From contig SKJZ01000035.1 of NCBI GenBank assembly GCA_007121755.1, positions 1 through 16,131 of the forward strand: a stretch of 16,131 nt of DNA, given 5' to 3'. The stretch is from Halorhodospira sp. (lineage in GTDB: Bacteria; Pseudomonadota; Gammaproteobacteria; Nitrococcales; Halorhodospiraceae). Below, piece after piece: positions 1 to 7,160 of this stretch; the first letter of the stretch is position 1, and every line of letters begins with the position of its first letter. The translations under genes were made by a program, and so were the position numbers. The notes beneath the pieces were generated by a model. That model saw nothing but the letters and a program-made list of their open reading frames with translations. It did not search any database and had not been told where the DNA came from.

Positions 1-160
1 CAGGACTCCGCGAAGCGGAGAGCGCGCAAGCTGTCTGAGCGGCGCGCCAGCGCCGCGAGTTTTTGCGCGCGCTCCTGATCGGCCGAGAAGCGCAGGGAAC
101 CCGAAGGGCGCGTCCGGTGAGACCGGCCGGGAATACACCCCGGCAATACTTGTTGCCGTA
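1..160. repeat. Hairpin-rich intergenic repeat-like sequence
   Basis: No gene is visible here. The stretch is dense in short exact inverted repeats: 6-11 with 15-20, 39-45 with 50-56 (7 bp, 4-nt loop), an outer 8-bp stem 22-29 with 63-70, and 114-118 with 122-126. The wording of the sequence (a GAGCG...GAGTTTTTGCGCG block followed by AGAAGCGCAGGGAACCCGAAGGG) reminds me of a dispersed non-coding repeat type often seen downstream of genes in beta- and gammaproteobacteria and often misannotated as short proteins. That link is from memory, not a search. It lies just after the end of the leftward purH-purD unit and is cut by the window edge, so its full extent is unknown. Confidence 0.4.
141..158 (-). 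terminator. Small hairpin just downstream of purD
   Basis: A perfect 6-bp stem (141-146 with 153-158, 6-nt loop) begins 12 bases past the purD stop codon. In the purD direction it is followed by a G-rich stretch and no T-run, so it is not a classical intrinsic terminator. It could still mark the transcript end or belong to the neighbouring repeat-like DNA. Confidence 0.2.
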
Positions 161-170
161 AGGTTAGTAA

Positions 171-1451
171 CTACCGGCCGATCGCACGATAGCCAATATC
201 CCGGCGGTAGAAGACGCCGTCCCAGTGGATCTGTCCGACCAACCGGTACGCCCTCTCTTGGGCGTCGGCTACCGTCGCGCCAAGACCGCAAGCGCACACA
301 ACGCGCCCGCCGTTGGTCACCACCCGCCCCTCTTCGTCGAAAGCGGTGCCGCCATGGAATAGATGCGTGTCGGGCGGTAACGGCTGATCCATCCCCTCGA
401 TCGGCAGACCCTTGGTCGTGGGGCCAGGATACCCCCCCGCCGCGAGAACCACGCCCAGAGCGGCCCGATCGTCCCAACGAACATCGGCCGACGCCAATTC
501 GCCCTTCAACGCCGCCAAGCAGAGATCGGCAAAGTCCGAATCGAGACGCATGAGCAGCGGCTGCGCTTCGGGATCCCCCAGCCGGCAGTTGAACTCCAGA
601 ACCTTCGGCTCGCCCTCCGGCGTAACCATCAACCCGGCGTAAAGGAAGCCAGTATAGTGGCGCCCTTCCGCCGCCAACCCAGAGACGGTCGGCTCGATGA
701 CCTCATCCATGATCCGGCGGTAGAGCACCTGATCCACCCGTGGCGCCGGGGAGTACGCCCCCATACCGCCGGTATTCGGCCCCGAGTCGCCGTCGTCGCG
801 CGGCTTGTGGTCCTGGGAGCTGGCCAGTGACACAACCTCCTCACCGTCCACGAGAGCGATAAAGCTGATCTCCTCGCCGACCAGCCGCTCCTCCACGACC
901 ACCCGCCTGCCGGCATCGCCGAAGGCGTCGCCGGAGAGCATCCCCTCGGTGGCCAACAAGGCCTCGTCGAGATTCTCCGCGACGGTAACGCCCTTGCCGG
1001 CGGCCAGACCGTCCGCCTTGATTACAACCGGCGCCCCGACCTCGCGGATATAGGCGCACGCAGCCTCCAGGTCGGCGAAGGCTTCATGGGCGGCGGTGGG
1101 AATCCCGTGGCGGACCATGAACGACTTGGCAAAGGCCTTCGACCCTTCCAACTCCGCCGCCTTCTGAGTCGGCCCCAGGCACAGCAGCCCCCCCTCGGCG
1201 AATGCATCGACAACACCGGCGACCAACGGGGCCTCCGGCCCCACCACAGTAAAATCGACCTCTTCACGGCGGGCCAACTGCACTAGGGCGGGGATATCTC
1301 CGGCCCCGGTCTGGGCGTTGCGTACCTTCGGTTCCAACGCCGTCCCGGCATTGCCGGGGGCGACAATCACCTCATCGACCTTGGATGAACGCGCAAGGGC
1401 CCACGCCATGGCGTGCTCACGACCGCCCCCGCCAACGACAAGTACCTTCAT
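171..1451 (-). CDS. purD: Phosphoribosylamine--glycine ligase (GARS)
   Basis: Catalyses the second step of de novo purine synthesis, joining glycine to phosphoribosylamine with ATP to form GAR, in the cytoplasm. The 426-aa length is normal for PurD. The N-terminal GGGGREHA motif is at residues 7-14. The ATP-grasp domain shows VIKADGLAAGKGV at 143-155 and the DHKPRDDGDSGPNTGGMGAYSP block at about 214-235. The metal/ATP site EFNCRLGDPE is at 286-295. The start is an ATG with a GGGGA ribosome site about 8 nt upstream. It lies 22 nt behind purH on the same strand, so the two are almost certainly co-transcribed, the usual gammaproteobacterial arrangement. No missing key residue was noticed. Confidence 0.97.
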   Translation of the reverse strand: MKVLVVGGGGREHAMAWALARSSKVDEVIVAPGNAGTALEPKVRNAQTGAGDIPALVQLARREEVDFTVVGPEAPLVAGVVDAFAEGGLLCLGPTQKAAELEGSKAFAKSFMVRHGIPTAAHEAFADLEAACAYIREVGAPVVIKADGLAAGKGVTVAENLDEALLATEGMLSGDAFGDAGRRVVVEERLVGEEISFIALVDGEEVVSLASSQDHKPRDDGDSGPNTGGMGAYSPAPRVDQVLYRRIMDEVIEPTVSGLAAEGRHYTGFLYAGLMVTPEGEPKVLEFNCRLGDPEAQPLLMRLDSDFADLCLAALKGELASADVRWDDRAALGVVLAAGGYPGPTTKGLPIEGMDQPLPPDTHLFHGGTAFDEEGRVVTNGGRVVCACGLGATVADAQERAYRLVGQIHWDGVFYRRDIGYRAIGR

Positions 1452-1473
1452 CGGAAGTCCCCGCTGCTCACTG

Positions 1474-3069
1474 TCAGTGCCGGAAATGGCGCATGCCGGT
1501 AAACGCCATCGCTATCCCGTGTTCGTCGGCCGCGGCGATAACCTCCTCGTCGCGGATCGATCCGCCGGGCTGGATCACCGCGGCGGCCCCCGCCTCCGCG
1601 GCCTGATCGACACCGTCCCGGAAAGGGAAGAAGGCGTCGGACGCCAATGCCGAGCCGGCCAGAGACAGCCCGGCCTCTTGCGCCTTCTCGGCGGCGATAC
1701 GGGTACTGAAGACCCGGCTCATCTGACCGGCGCCGATTCCCAGCGTCCTGCCGCCGCCGGTGAACACGATCGCATTCGACTTGACGTGGCGGACCACCTC
1801 CCAGGCGAAAACGAGATCGGCCCACTCTTGGTCGGTAGGTTGCCGCCGGGTGACGACCCGCAGCGCGCCGCGTTCCAACCGCGCCGTATCGGCGTCCTGT
1901 ATCAGCAGTCCGCCCCGGACCCGTTTGAAGTCCAGCGCCGCGGCCGGTTCGCCGGACCACCGTCCAGCCTCTAGGAGCCGGACATTGGGCTTATCGGCGA
2001 ACCGCGCCGCCGCCGCCCGGTCGACGCTGGGCGCCACCACGACCTCGACAAACTGCCGCTTCAAAATCTCCGCCGCGGTGGCCTCGTCGAGTTCCCGGTT
2101 AAAGGCGATGATGCCGCCGAAGGCCGATGTGGGATCGACATCGAAGGCGAGACCGTACGCCTCCACCAGCGCCGGAGCGGAAGCAACGCCGCACGGATTG
2201 GCGTGTTTCACGATGACGCACGTCGGCTCCGTGAACCCCTTCACACACTCGAGGGCGGCATCGGTGTCGGCCACGTTATTGAACGACAATGGCTTACCCT
2301 GCAACAGCCGGGCGGTGGCGACACACGGCTCGCATACATCCGGATCGCGGTAGAACGCCGCGCTCTGGTGAGGATTCTCCCCGTATCGCATCTCGGAGAC
2401 CTTCTCGAACTGGCCCGTCCACCAACGGGGGAACGGTGTCCGGGATGCCTCCCCCCCATCCTCTTCTTCAACCAGGGAAGAGAAGTAAGCCGCCACGGCC
2501 CCGTCGTAGCGCGCGGTATGGGCGAAGGCATCGGCGGCGAGACGACGCCGCGTCGCCGTCGCAGTCCCACCGAGCCGGTCGATCTCATCGAGCACAGCGG
2601 CGTAATCGGCGGCAGCCGTCACCACCGCCACGTCACCGTGATTCTTCGCGGCGGCCCGGATCATTGCCGGCCCGCCCACATCGATGTTCTCCACTGCCAC
2701 GGCCGGCGTACAGTCGTCAGCGGCCACCGCCCGCTCGAATGGGTAGAGGTTGACGCAGAGCAGATCGATGGGCTCGATGCCGTGCTCACCCATCACGCCG
2801 TCGTCCACACCCCGCCGGCCGAGCAACCCGCCGTGGATGCGCGGGTGGAGGGTCTTCACCCGACCGTCCATGATCTCGGGGAAGCCGGTATAGGACGAGA
2901 CGCCCCGCACCGGGATACCGGCCTCCTCCAACAGACGCGCTGTACCCCCGGTCGAAAGGATTTCGACCCCGCGCCGATGGAGCTCGCCGGCGAACGCCTC
3001 GACCCCATCCTTATTGAAGACACTGATAAGCGCCCGGCGTACCGGACGAACACCGTCTTGTACCGTCAT
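1474..3069 (-). CDS. purH: Bifunctional AICAR transformylase / IMP cyclohydrolase
   Basis: Performs the last two steps of de novo purine synthesis: formylation of AICAR by 10-formyl-THF and ring closure to IMP. At 531 aa it is full length. The N-terminal MGS-like cyclohydrolase domain (about 1-195) shows ALISVFNK at 13-20, STGGTA at 39-44 and the GFPEIMDGRVKTLHP stretch at 62-76. The transformylase domain shows SEMRYGENPHQ at 225-235, LSFNN at 261-265 and the catalytic Lys-His pair in KHANPCG at 288-294. The start is ATG at 3069; the ribosome site is weak. It is separated from fis by 137 nt, which contain a 9-bp inverted repeat, so it may have its own promoter or leader control. Confidence 0.97.
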   Translation of the reverse strand: MTVQDGVRPVRRALISVFNKDGVEAFAGELHRRGVEILSTGGTARLLEEAGIPVRGVSSYTGFPEIMDGRVKTLHPRIHGGLLGRRGVDDGVMGEHGIEPIDLLCVNLYPFERAVAADDCTPAVAVENIDVGGPAMIRAAAKNHGDVAVVTAAADYAAVLDEIDRLGGTATATRRRLAADAFAHTARYDGAVAAYFSSLVEEEDGGEASRTPFPRWWTGQFEKVSEMRYGENPHQSAAFYRDPDVCEPCVATARLLQGKPLSFNNVADTDAALECVKGFTEPTCVIVKHANPCGVASAPALVEAYGLAFDVDPTSAFGGIIAFNRELDEATAAEILKRQFVEVVVAPSVDRAAAARFADKPNVRLLEAGRWSGEPAAALDFKRVRGGLLIQDADTARLERGALRVVTRRQPTDQEWADLVFAWEVVRHVKSNAIVFTGGGRTLGIGAGQMSRVFSTRIAAEKAQEAGLSLAGSALASDAFFPFRDGVDQAAEAGAAAVIQPGGSIRDEEVIAAADEHGIAMAFTGMRHFRH

Positions 3070-3131
3070 ATCTTTTCGCCCGCCGATGCCGCCGTCCGCG
3101 GCAGTAAGCTGTTGAATGGCCCCGCCACAGA

Positions 3132-3186
3132 CCCCTGTCGCTGGAACGCATACCGACCTTGGAACTCAAGAATAGTCCGACAGGGG
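3132..3186. promoter_or_regulatory. 9-bp inverted repeat in the fis-purH gap
   Basis: CCCCTGTCG at 3132-3140 and its exact reverse complement at 3178-3186 frame 37 bases in the only sizeable gap within the fis-purH-purD unit. The two could be paired operator half-sites or form a hairpin in the purH leader. The 37-nt loop is long for a simple hairpin, there is no T-run after it, and the sequence does not resemble the PurR box as I know it. Its role is therefore unassigned. Confidence 0.3.
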
Positions 3187-3206
3187 GTGATTCGCTGTTC
3201 GGGGAG

Positions 3207-3512
3207 TTATCCGTCCAGACCGTAGTGCCTGAGTTTCTTGCGCAGGGTGGCTCGATTGATGCCGAGCAATTGGGCCGCCCGGGTCTGGTTGCCGACACAG
3301 TAGTCCATCACCGCCTGCAGCATCGGAACCTCCACCTCCGTCAACACCAGACGGTAGAGGCCGCTGCAGTCGTACCCGTTGAGTTGACGGAAATAGCCGT
3401 CCAGCGCCTCCGTGACGGCATCCCGGATGGGACCACCCGCCGCGTCACGGCGCCGCACCTCATCTCCTTGCCGCGCTCGATCCGTCCCGCGCTCAATACC
3501 GCCGTTACCCAT
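3207..3512 (-). CDS. fis: Nucleoid protein / DNA-binding regulator Fis
   Basis: Fis is a small homodimeric DNA-bending nucleoid protein that tunes rRNA promoters, recombination and global transcription. The 101-aa length matches the family (E. coli Fis is 98 aa). The C-terminal half (about residues 53-101) is very close to E. coli Fis, including LTEVEVP, GNQTRAAQLLGINRATLRKKL and the terminal YGLDG; the helix-turn-helix occupies about 73-97. The N-terminal 45 residues are charged and poorly conserved, as is common outside enterobacteria. The ATG start has a strong GGGGGAG ribosome site about 6 nt upstream. In most gammaproteobacteria fis follows dusB in one operon; here no dusB precedes it, so it presumably uses a promoter in the 136-nt upstream gap or reads through from DUF3426. 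Confidence 0.93.
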   Translation of the reverse strand: MGNGGIERGTDRARQGDEVRRRDAAGGPIRDAVTEALDGYFRQLNGYDCSGLYRLVLTEVEVPMLQAVMDYCVGNQTRAAQLLGINRATLRKKLRHYGLDG

Positions 3513-3578
3513 CTTGGCTCCCCCTGCACCAACCGCTGGCAGAATACCGGCAATCCCACCTGTCTTAAAGCATCAACG

Positions 3579-3618
3579 CCGCCGCGCGCGCCCTCTTGTA
3601 CACGGGAGCGCGCGGCGG
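3579..3618. terminator. Strong GC hairpin between the DUF3426 gene and fis
   Basis: A perfect 11-bp stem (3579-3589 with 3608-3618) encloses an 18-nt loop that can add three further C-G pairs. It lies 30 bases past the DUF3426 stop and 67 bases before the fis start. In the transcribed (leftward) direction no clear T-run follows, so Rho-independent termination is not certain. A partial terminator or processing site separating the prmA block from fis-purHD is plausible. Confidence 0.35.
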
Positions 3619-3648
3619 AACGCCCTTCTGCCGGGTCAACCCGCGCGG

Positions 3649-4575
3649 TTATGTCGCCTCCCGGAACTCCAACAGGAAGCTCTCGGCCCCGTCTTCCGGA
3701 CTCTCAACGTCCAAGCGCAGCGGTACTTCGCGGCCAGCCGGCATCCCGGCATCGAGGCGCGTACGCAACCGGCTGTCGGCGACATAGGCCTGCGGCGGGA
3801 ACCAACGGTCGGCCACCACATCGCCCTCGATATCCCGCAACACAACCCGGACCTCGGGATAGGCCTGGGAGACCGGCGCCTCGTTGACCAGCACCGCCCC
3901 CACCAGCAAATAGCCCTCCCGGTGGGGGTGCTCCTCCATCCAGCGCTCCCGGACTACCAGCGCGTCCAACCGAGACTGCGGCCCCACCGTGCATCCCAAC
4001 ACCGCGCAGACCCCCTCCACCCAGCCTCGCAGAGCGGGTTCACGCGCCAACTCGTCCCGGAAAAAATAGGTACCCTGGAGCAACAGCGCAAAGAGCAGCA
4101 ACGCCAACCCAAGGCCCCACAGGAACTTCCGCCCCCCCCGCCTCCGTTTTACCTTGCGGGCGCTCTCATCCCCACGGGCGGGCCGGGTAAAATCCACGCC
4201 GTCGGTCGACCACTGCTCAAACAACTCCCGAGCGGGATCACCAGTTTCCTTCGCCGCGCCGCCCAGCGCCGCTTCATCGATCGCGTCGTGCAGATCCTCC
4301 GGCTCCGGCACTTCCAGGTCTTCCACTGGCTCGACGGGGGGCCTGGCGACCTCGACCGATTCCGGCTGTTCGACTTCCCGGGCGGCGCCCGCGGCGGGCG
4401 CCTCTTCCGGCTCCCGCCCTTCGGTGTTCAGGGACTTGGGGAGTTCATCGCTCAACCCTTCCAGCGCATCGAACGCCGTATGACACAGACCGCAACCGAC
4501 CCGTCCCCCGGCTTTGCGCAACTGCCAGGCATGCACCTTGAAAACCGTTCCACAACCAGGGCATTGGGTATACAC
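3649..4575 (-). CDS. Zinc-ribbon / DUF3426 single-pass membrane protein
   Basis: Function is unknown; the family is regularly found between prmA and dusB/fis in gammaproteobacteria. The N-terminus is a short zinc ribbon with Cys5-x2-Cys8 and Cys28-x2-Cys31. An acidic, low-complexity linker (about 40-140) is followed by a basic patch (KVKRRRGGRK, 141-150) and one membrane helix at about 151-171, so the zinc ribbon should be cytoplasmic and the C-terminus periplasmic. The C-terminal part (about 172-308) matches the DUF3426 pattern, with a beta-rich VLVNEAP...VRVVLRDIEG section. The start is GTG (giving MYTQCPGCG), the only start that keeps the first two cysteines, with GGAG about 9 nt upstream. 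It lies 57 nt after prmA. Confidence 0.88.
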   Translation of the reverse strand: MYTQCPGCGTVFKVHAWQLRKAGGRVGCGLCHTAFDALEGLSDELPKSLNTEGREPEEAPAAGAAREVEQPESVEVARPPVEPVEDLEVPEPEDLHDAIDEAALGGAAKETGDPARELFEQWSTDGVDFTRPARGDESARKVKRRRGGRKFLWGLGLALLLFALLLQGTYFFRDELAREPALRGWVEGVCAVLGCTVGPQSRLDALVVRERWMEEHPHREGYLLVGAVLVNEAPVSQAYPEVRVVLRDIEGDVVADRWFPPQAYVADSRLRTRLDAGMPAGREVPLRLDVESPEDGAESFLLEFREAT

Positions 4576-4632
4576 AAGCCGACTCTCCGTTCCATTACGC
4601 CGGTGTTACGCGCGAGAGCGCCGTGCGCCAGG

Positions 4633-5508
4633 TTACCGCCGCCCGGCGAGCAGCAGCCAGTCGCTCCGTTGCCGCGGCGCTTCCCACTCCACGGCGTCAC
4701 CGAAGGCCTCCTGCACGGCCACCTCCTGCCCCTGCAGGATCCCCGACAGGGCGATAGCGCCGCCGCTCTGACACCCGGCCAACAGAACCGGGGCCAACCG
4801 CACCAATGTGCCGGCCAGAATATTGGCCACCACGTAGTCCGCCGCGATGGCCTCTTCACCGGGGGCGGCCACCCGGACCCGGTCACCGACACTGTTCCGG
4901 GCCGCATTCTCGGCTGTCGCCAGACGCGCTTGAGGATCGTTGTCAACTGCGACCACTCGGGAAGCGCCCAGCTTGGCCGCGGCGACGCTGAGCACCCCCG
5001 ACCCGCTACCGTAGTCCAGCACAGTGCAATCCGCCAACCTCTGACCGTCCAACCACTCCAGACAGAGCGCGGTCGTCTCGTGAGTGCCCGTTCCAAAGGC
5101 CAAGCCGGGGTCAAGGTAGACGGGAACGGCACCGGCCGGCAGAGACGGCTGACGGCCACCGGGGACAATCCACAGGCGGCGGCCGAATCGCAAGGGGTGA
5201 AAATCGTCGAGCCACGCCCGTTCCCAGGGCCGATCTTCGAGCCACTCTACGCACCACCCGTCGGGATCACCATCCAGTGCTTCCCGCACGACGCTCTTCA
5301 CCACCTCGGGATCGGTTTCGGAAGGAAAAAGGGCGGTTATCCACAATACGCTCCATAGCGGATGTTCGCCCACACCCGGCTCCAGAAGTTCCGTCTCGTC
5401 GCCGGAGAGAAGGGTCTGTGCCTGCGCCCCGGCGTTCTCCAAGACCTCTTCCACGGCCTCGAGCGCTTCGGCAGGAACCTGCAGTTGGATTTGGAGCTGG
5501 CGCCCCAT
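4633..5508 (-). CDS. prmA: Ribosomal protein L11 methyltransferase
   Basis: Uses S-adenosylmethionine to methylate several amino groups of ribosomal protein L11 in the cytoplasm; in E. coli it is non-essential. The 291-aa length is normal. The N-terminal substrate-recognition domain covers about 1-90. The conserved DPGLAFGTGTHETT segment is at 133-146, the SAM-binding LDYGSGSG motif at 164-171, the acidic end of strand 2 (AVDND) at 187-191, and the PrmA-type motif NILAG at 229-233. The start is ATG with no good ribosome site, and the upstream gene ends only 7 nt earlier, so translational coupling is likely. In many relatives accBC precede prmA; here a 110-aa protein does. Confidence 0.95.
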   Translation of the reverse strand: MGRQLQIQLQVPAEALEAVEEVLENAGAQAQTLLSGDETELLEPGVGEHPLWSVLWITALFPSETDPEVVKSVVREALDGDPDGWCVEWLEDRPWERAWLDDFHPLRFGRRLWIVPGGRQPSLPAGAVPVYLDPGLAFGTGTHETTALCLEWLDGQRLADCTVLDYGSGSGVLSVAAAKLGASRVVAVDNDPQARLATAENAARNSVGDRVRVAAPGEEAIAADYVVANILAGTLVRLAPVLLAGCQSGGAIALSGILQGQEVAVQEAFGDAVEWEAPRQRSDWLLLAGRR

Positions 5509-5515
5509 CGAGGGA

Positions 5516-5848
5516 TCAACTGCCGCGGGTGGCCACCACCATGCAGGCGGCCTGTTCCCGGGTATAGAAACAGCCGTCGCGCTCGAAACCCGAGACCACC
5601 GAGTGTTTCACCGTCAACACCCGCCCCCCGGGATCGCGCTCCGAAATCAACTCCTCCGGAAGGCCGTCCAGGCGATGGAAGGGCGCGACACTACCGTCCA
5701 GGTTTCGGGACAAGTAGACCGTACCGGTATCCGCATCAAGGAAAGCAGGCCGGAACCCATAATCCCGGTTGCATTCACTGACACCACCGGTGGCTCGGAA
5801 ACACGCGTTCTCCCGGTCCAGCTGATCAGCGGTCATGGCACGGGCCAT
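5516..5848 (-). CDS. Conserved hypothetical protein, 110 aa
   Basis: A small soluble protein with no signal peptide or membrane segment. It is rich in acidic residues and has four cysteines (in ENACF, SECN, DGCF and AACM). The blocks GFRPAF...TVYLSRN and PFHRLDGLPEEL look like a conserved family of unknown function that I believe occurs in other gammaproteobacteria; I cannot assign a role. The start ATG has GGAGGT 8 nt upstream, a strong ribosome site; a second ATG four codons downstream is less well placed. It is probably the first gene of the leftward prmA unit, ending 7 nt before prmA. The coding assignment rests on ribosome site, spacing and sequence character. Confidence 0.7.
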   Translation of the reverse strand: MARAMTADQLDRENACFRATGGVSECNRDYGFRPAFLDADTGTVYLSRNLDGSVAPFHRLDGLPEELISERDPGGRVLTVKHSVVSGFERDGCFYTREQAACMVVATRGS

Positions 5849-6105
5849 GCGGCACTACCTCCGGCTTAAGATGCCGCGGCCTCGGCCACGGCGTTGCCTA
5901 AATCAAGTCCCGCCTCTCTAACTCTTGTATCGGCCCTCCCGCCGCGCTCATAACCCCCAGACCTCCATTTCCGGCAGTGCTGCCGCTCCTGGCAGCATAC
6001 GGCCATATCCATATTTCAAAGGCACCTTAATCGACAATGCTGCAACGCCACAACCCCCTGTCAAGACCCTTTACTGATCCTACGGATAAGACGCGACTTA
6101 TCAGT
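5849..6105. other. Non-coding gap with small hairpins
   Basis: No gene is supported here. It must hold the promoter for the leftward 110-aa/prmA unit, but I see no convincing -35/-10 pair. Visible structure: two mutually exclusive hairpins sharing the same bases (5972-5976 with 5981-5985; 5978-5984 with 5991-5997, the latter a perfect 7-bp stem), and a 6-bp stem at 6085-6090 with 6097-6102. An AT-richer patch lies around 6004-6020. Confidence 0.5.
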
Positions 6106-6245
6106 TACAAACCTTTCGGCAGGTATTGTCGGGTAGCGCCCATACGGGGACGCCGTGAATCCATCCCTGGAGGCTTCACGGCCGCATCCCTGCGGCCGAG
6201 ACCCCGTATGGGTACTACCTGACAATACCTGCCGAAAGGTTTGTA
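6106..6245. repeat. 140-bp palindromic MITE/REP-like element
   Basis: The arms 6106-6149 and 6202-6245 are reverse complements over 44 bp with three mismatches, two of which would be G-U pairs in RNA. The middle folds into two further hairpins: 6153-6159 with 6175-6181, and a perfect 7-bp stem 6180-6186 with 6191-6197 around a TCCC loop; the two share 6180-6181. The central text (CCGTGAATCCATCCCTGGAG...) is one I recognise from many high-GC gammaproteobacterial intergenic regions; this is memory, not a search. The pentamer TATCA occurs at both edges (6099-6103 and 6244-6248), a possible but not cleanly placed target duplication. The right arm overlaps the end of the cfa-like gene. Confidence 0.85.
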
Positions 6246-7156
6246 TCAACCGCGGCCTCCAAGGCCCGTTCCACCTCACGCTGCCCGACACCACCAGTAT
6301 AAAGGTAGTCCCGTGTCCACGGCGCCGCGCACGGATCCCGAACCAATTGGAGTTGGAAAACCGCCATGCCGCGCCAACGAAAGGCCGCCTCGCTCACCGC
6401 CAGATAGAACTCCCACATCCTGCAAAACCGCTCGCCCATCCGTTCCGCGACAATTGACCGCAGCGCCTGGAAGCGCTGCTGCCAATGAGCAAGCGTCAGG
6501 GCGTAGTGGAGACGGAGGATCTCGATGTCCGCCTGGACCAGGCCGCTCCGCTCCACCGCGGCGGCGGCCTCGGATAATGCCGGGATACACCCTCCCGGAA
6601 AGATATGGCGGCGGATCCACGGGTTGGTCAGTGACGGCGGCGTAAGGCGCCCGATGGTATGGATCAGAGCCACGCCGTCGGGCGCGAGGGCGTCGCGCAC
6701 CTTCCGGAAGTAGGTTCCGAAGTAGGGGGCGCCGACGTGCTCAAACATCCCGACGCTGACTACCCGGTCGAAGGTTTCGGGAACCTCGCGGTAGTCCTGC
6801 AAGCGGATCTCGACGCGGTCCTCCAGGCCTTCCTCCCACGCCCGCTGTCGCGCCACCCGCAACTGCTCCTCGGAGAGCGTCACCCCCACTACCCGGACAT
6901 CCTCGCGGCGGGCCAGATGGAGAGCCAACGAGCCCCAGCCACAACCGATGTCGAGGACGGTGTCTCCGGGGCGCAACAGTAGCTTTTTGCGGATATGCTC
7001 ACACTTGGCGTGCTGCGCCTCCTCGAGGTCCATATCCGGGCGCTCGAAGTAGGCGCAGGGTTTACCGCCGCCGTAGCTCCGGACCTCGCCACCTTCGAAC
7101 TCCAACTTGAGGGTACCCACCCCGACCTTATCTTCGAGAAAGCGATCGAACCACAT
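6215..7156 (-). CDS. Cyclopropane-fatty-acyl-phospholipid synthase-like methyltransferase, shortened
   Basis: The CFA synthase family methylates double bonds of phospholipid acyl chains using SAM. Seen here (313 aa): CAYFERPDM at 35-43, the SAM motif VLDIGCGWG at about 67-75, VSVGMFEHVG and LIHTIGR further on, and the C-terminal AFRWRG...RDYLY segment, all typical. The residues equivalent to E. coli Cys139, Glu239 and His266 appear present. Odd: only about 33 residues precede the CAYFE motif against about 138 in E. coli, and the usual HYDxGNxFY region is missing, as if deleted in frame. The last nine codons and stop come from the 6106-6245 palindrome. The start at 7156 is chosen for AGGAGG 4 nt upstream; an in-frame extension to 7261 has no support. 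Activity is uncertain. Confidence 0.85.
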   Translation of the reverse strand: MWFDRFLEDKVGVGTLKLEFEGGEVRSYGGGKPCAYFERPDMDLEEAQHAKCEHIRKKLLLRPGDTVLDIGCGWGSLALHLARREDVRVVGVTLSEEQLRVARQRAWEEGLEDRVEIRLQDYREVPETFDRVVSVGMFEHVGAPYFGTYFRKVRDALAPDGVALIHTIGRLTPPSLTNPWIRRHIFPGGCIPALSEAAAAVERSGLVQADIEILRLHYALTLAHWQQRFQALRSIVAERMGERFCRMWEFYLAVSEAAFRWRGMAVFQLQLVRDPCAAPWTRDYLYTGGVGQREVERALEAAVDTNLSAGIVR

Positions 7157-7160
7157 CGCC

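Noticed and set aside
3540..3575. TTTAAG - 17 nt - TATTCT as a fis promoter
   Set aside because: Each hexamer matches only moderately; kept as a possibility but not as a feature.
3412..5358. 648-aa open frame on the plus strand
   Set aside because: Antisense to fis, the DUF3426 gene and prmA, all with clear family motifs; proline/arginine-rich composition typical of GC-driven shadow frames.
6061..6294. 77-aa minus-strand frame across the palindrome
   Set aside because: It translates the repeat itself (SRDGFTAS-type peptide), a common spurious annotation of such elements.
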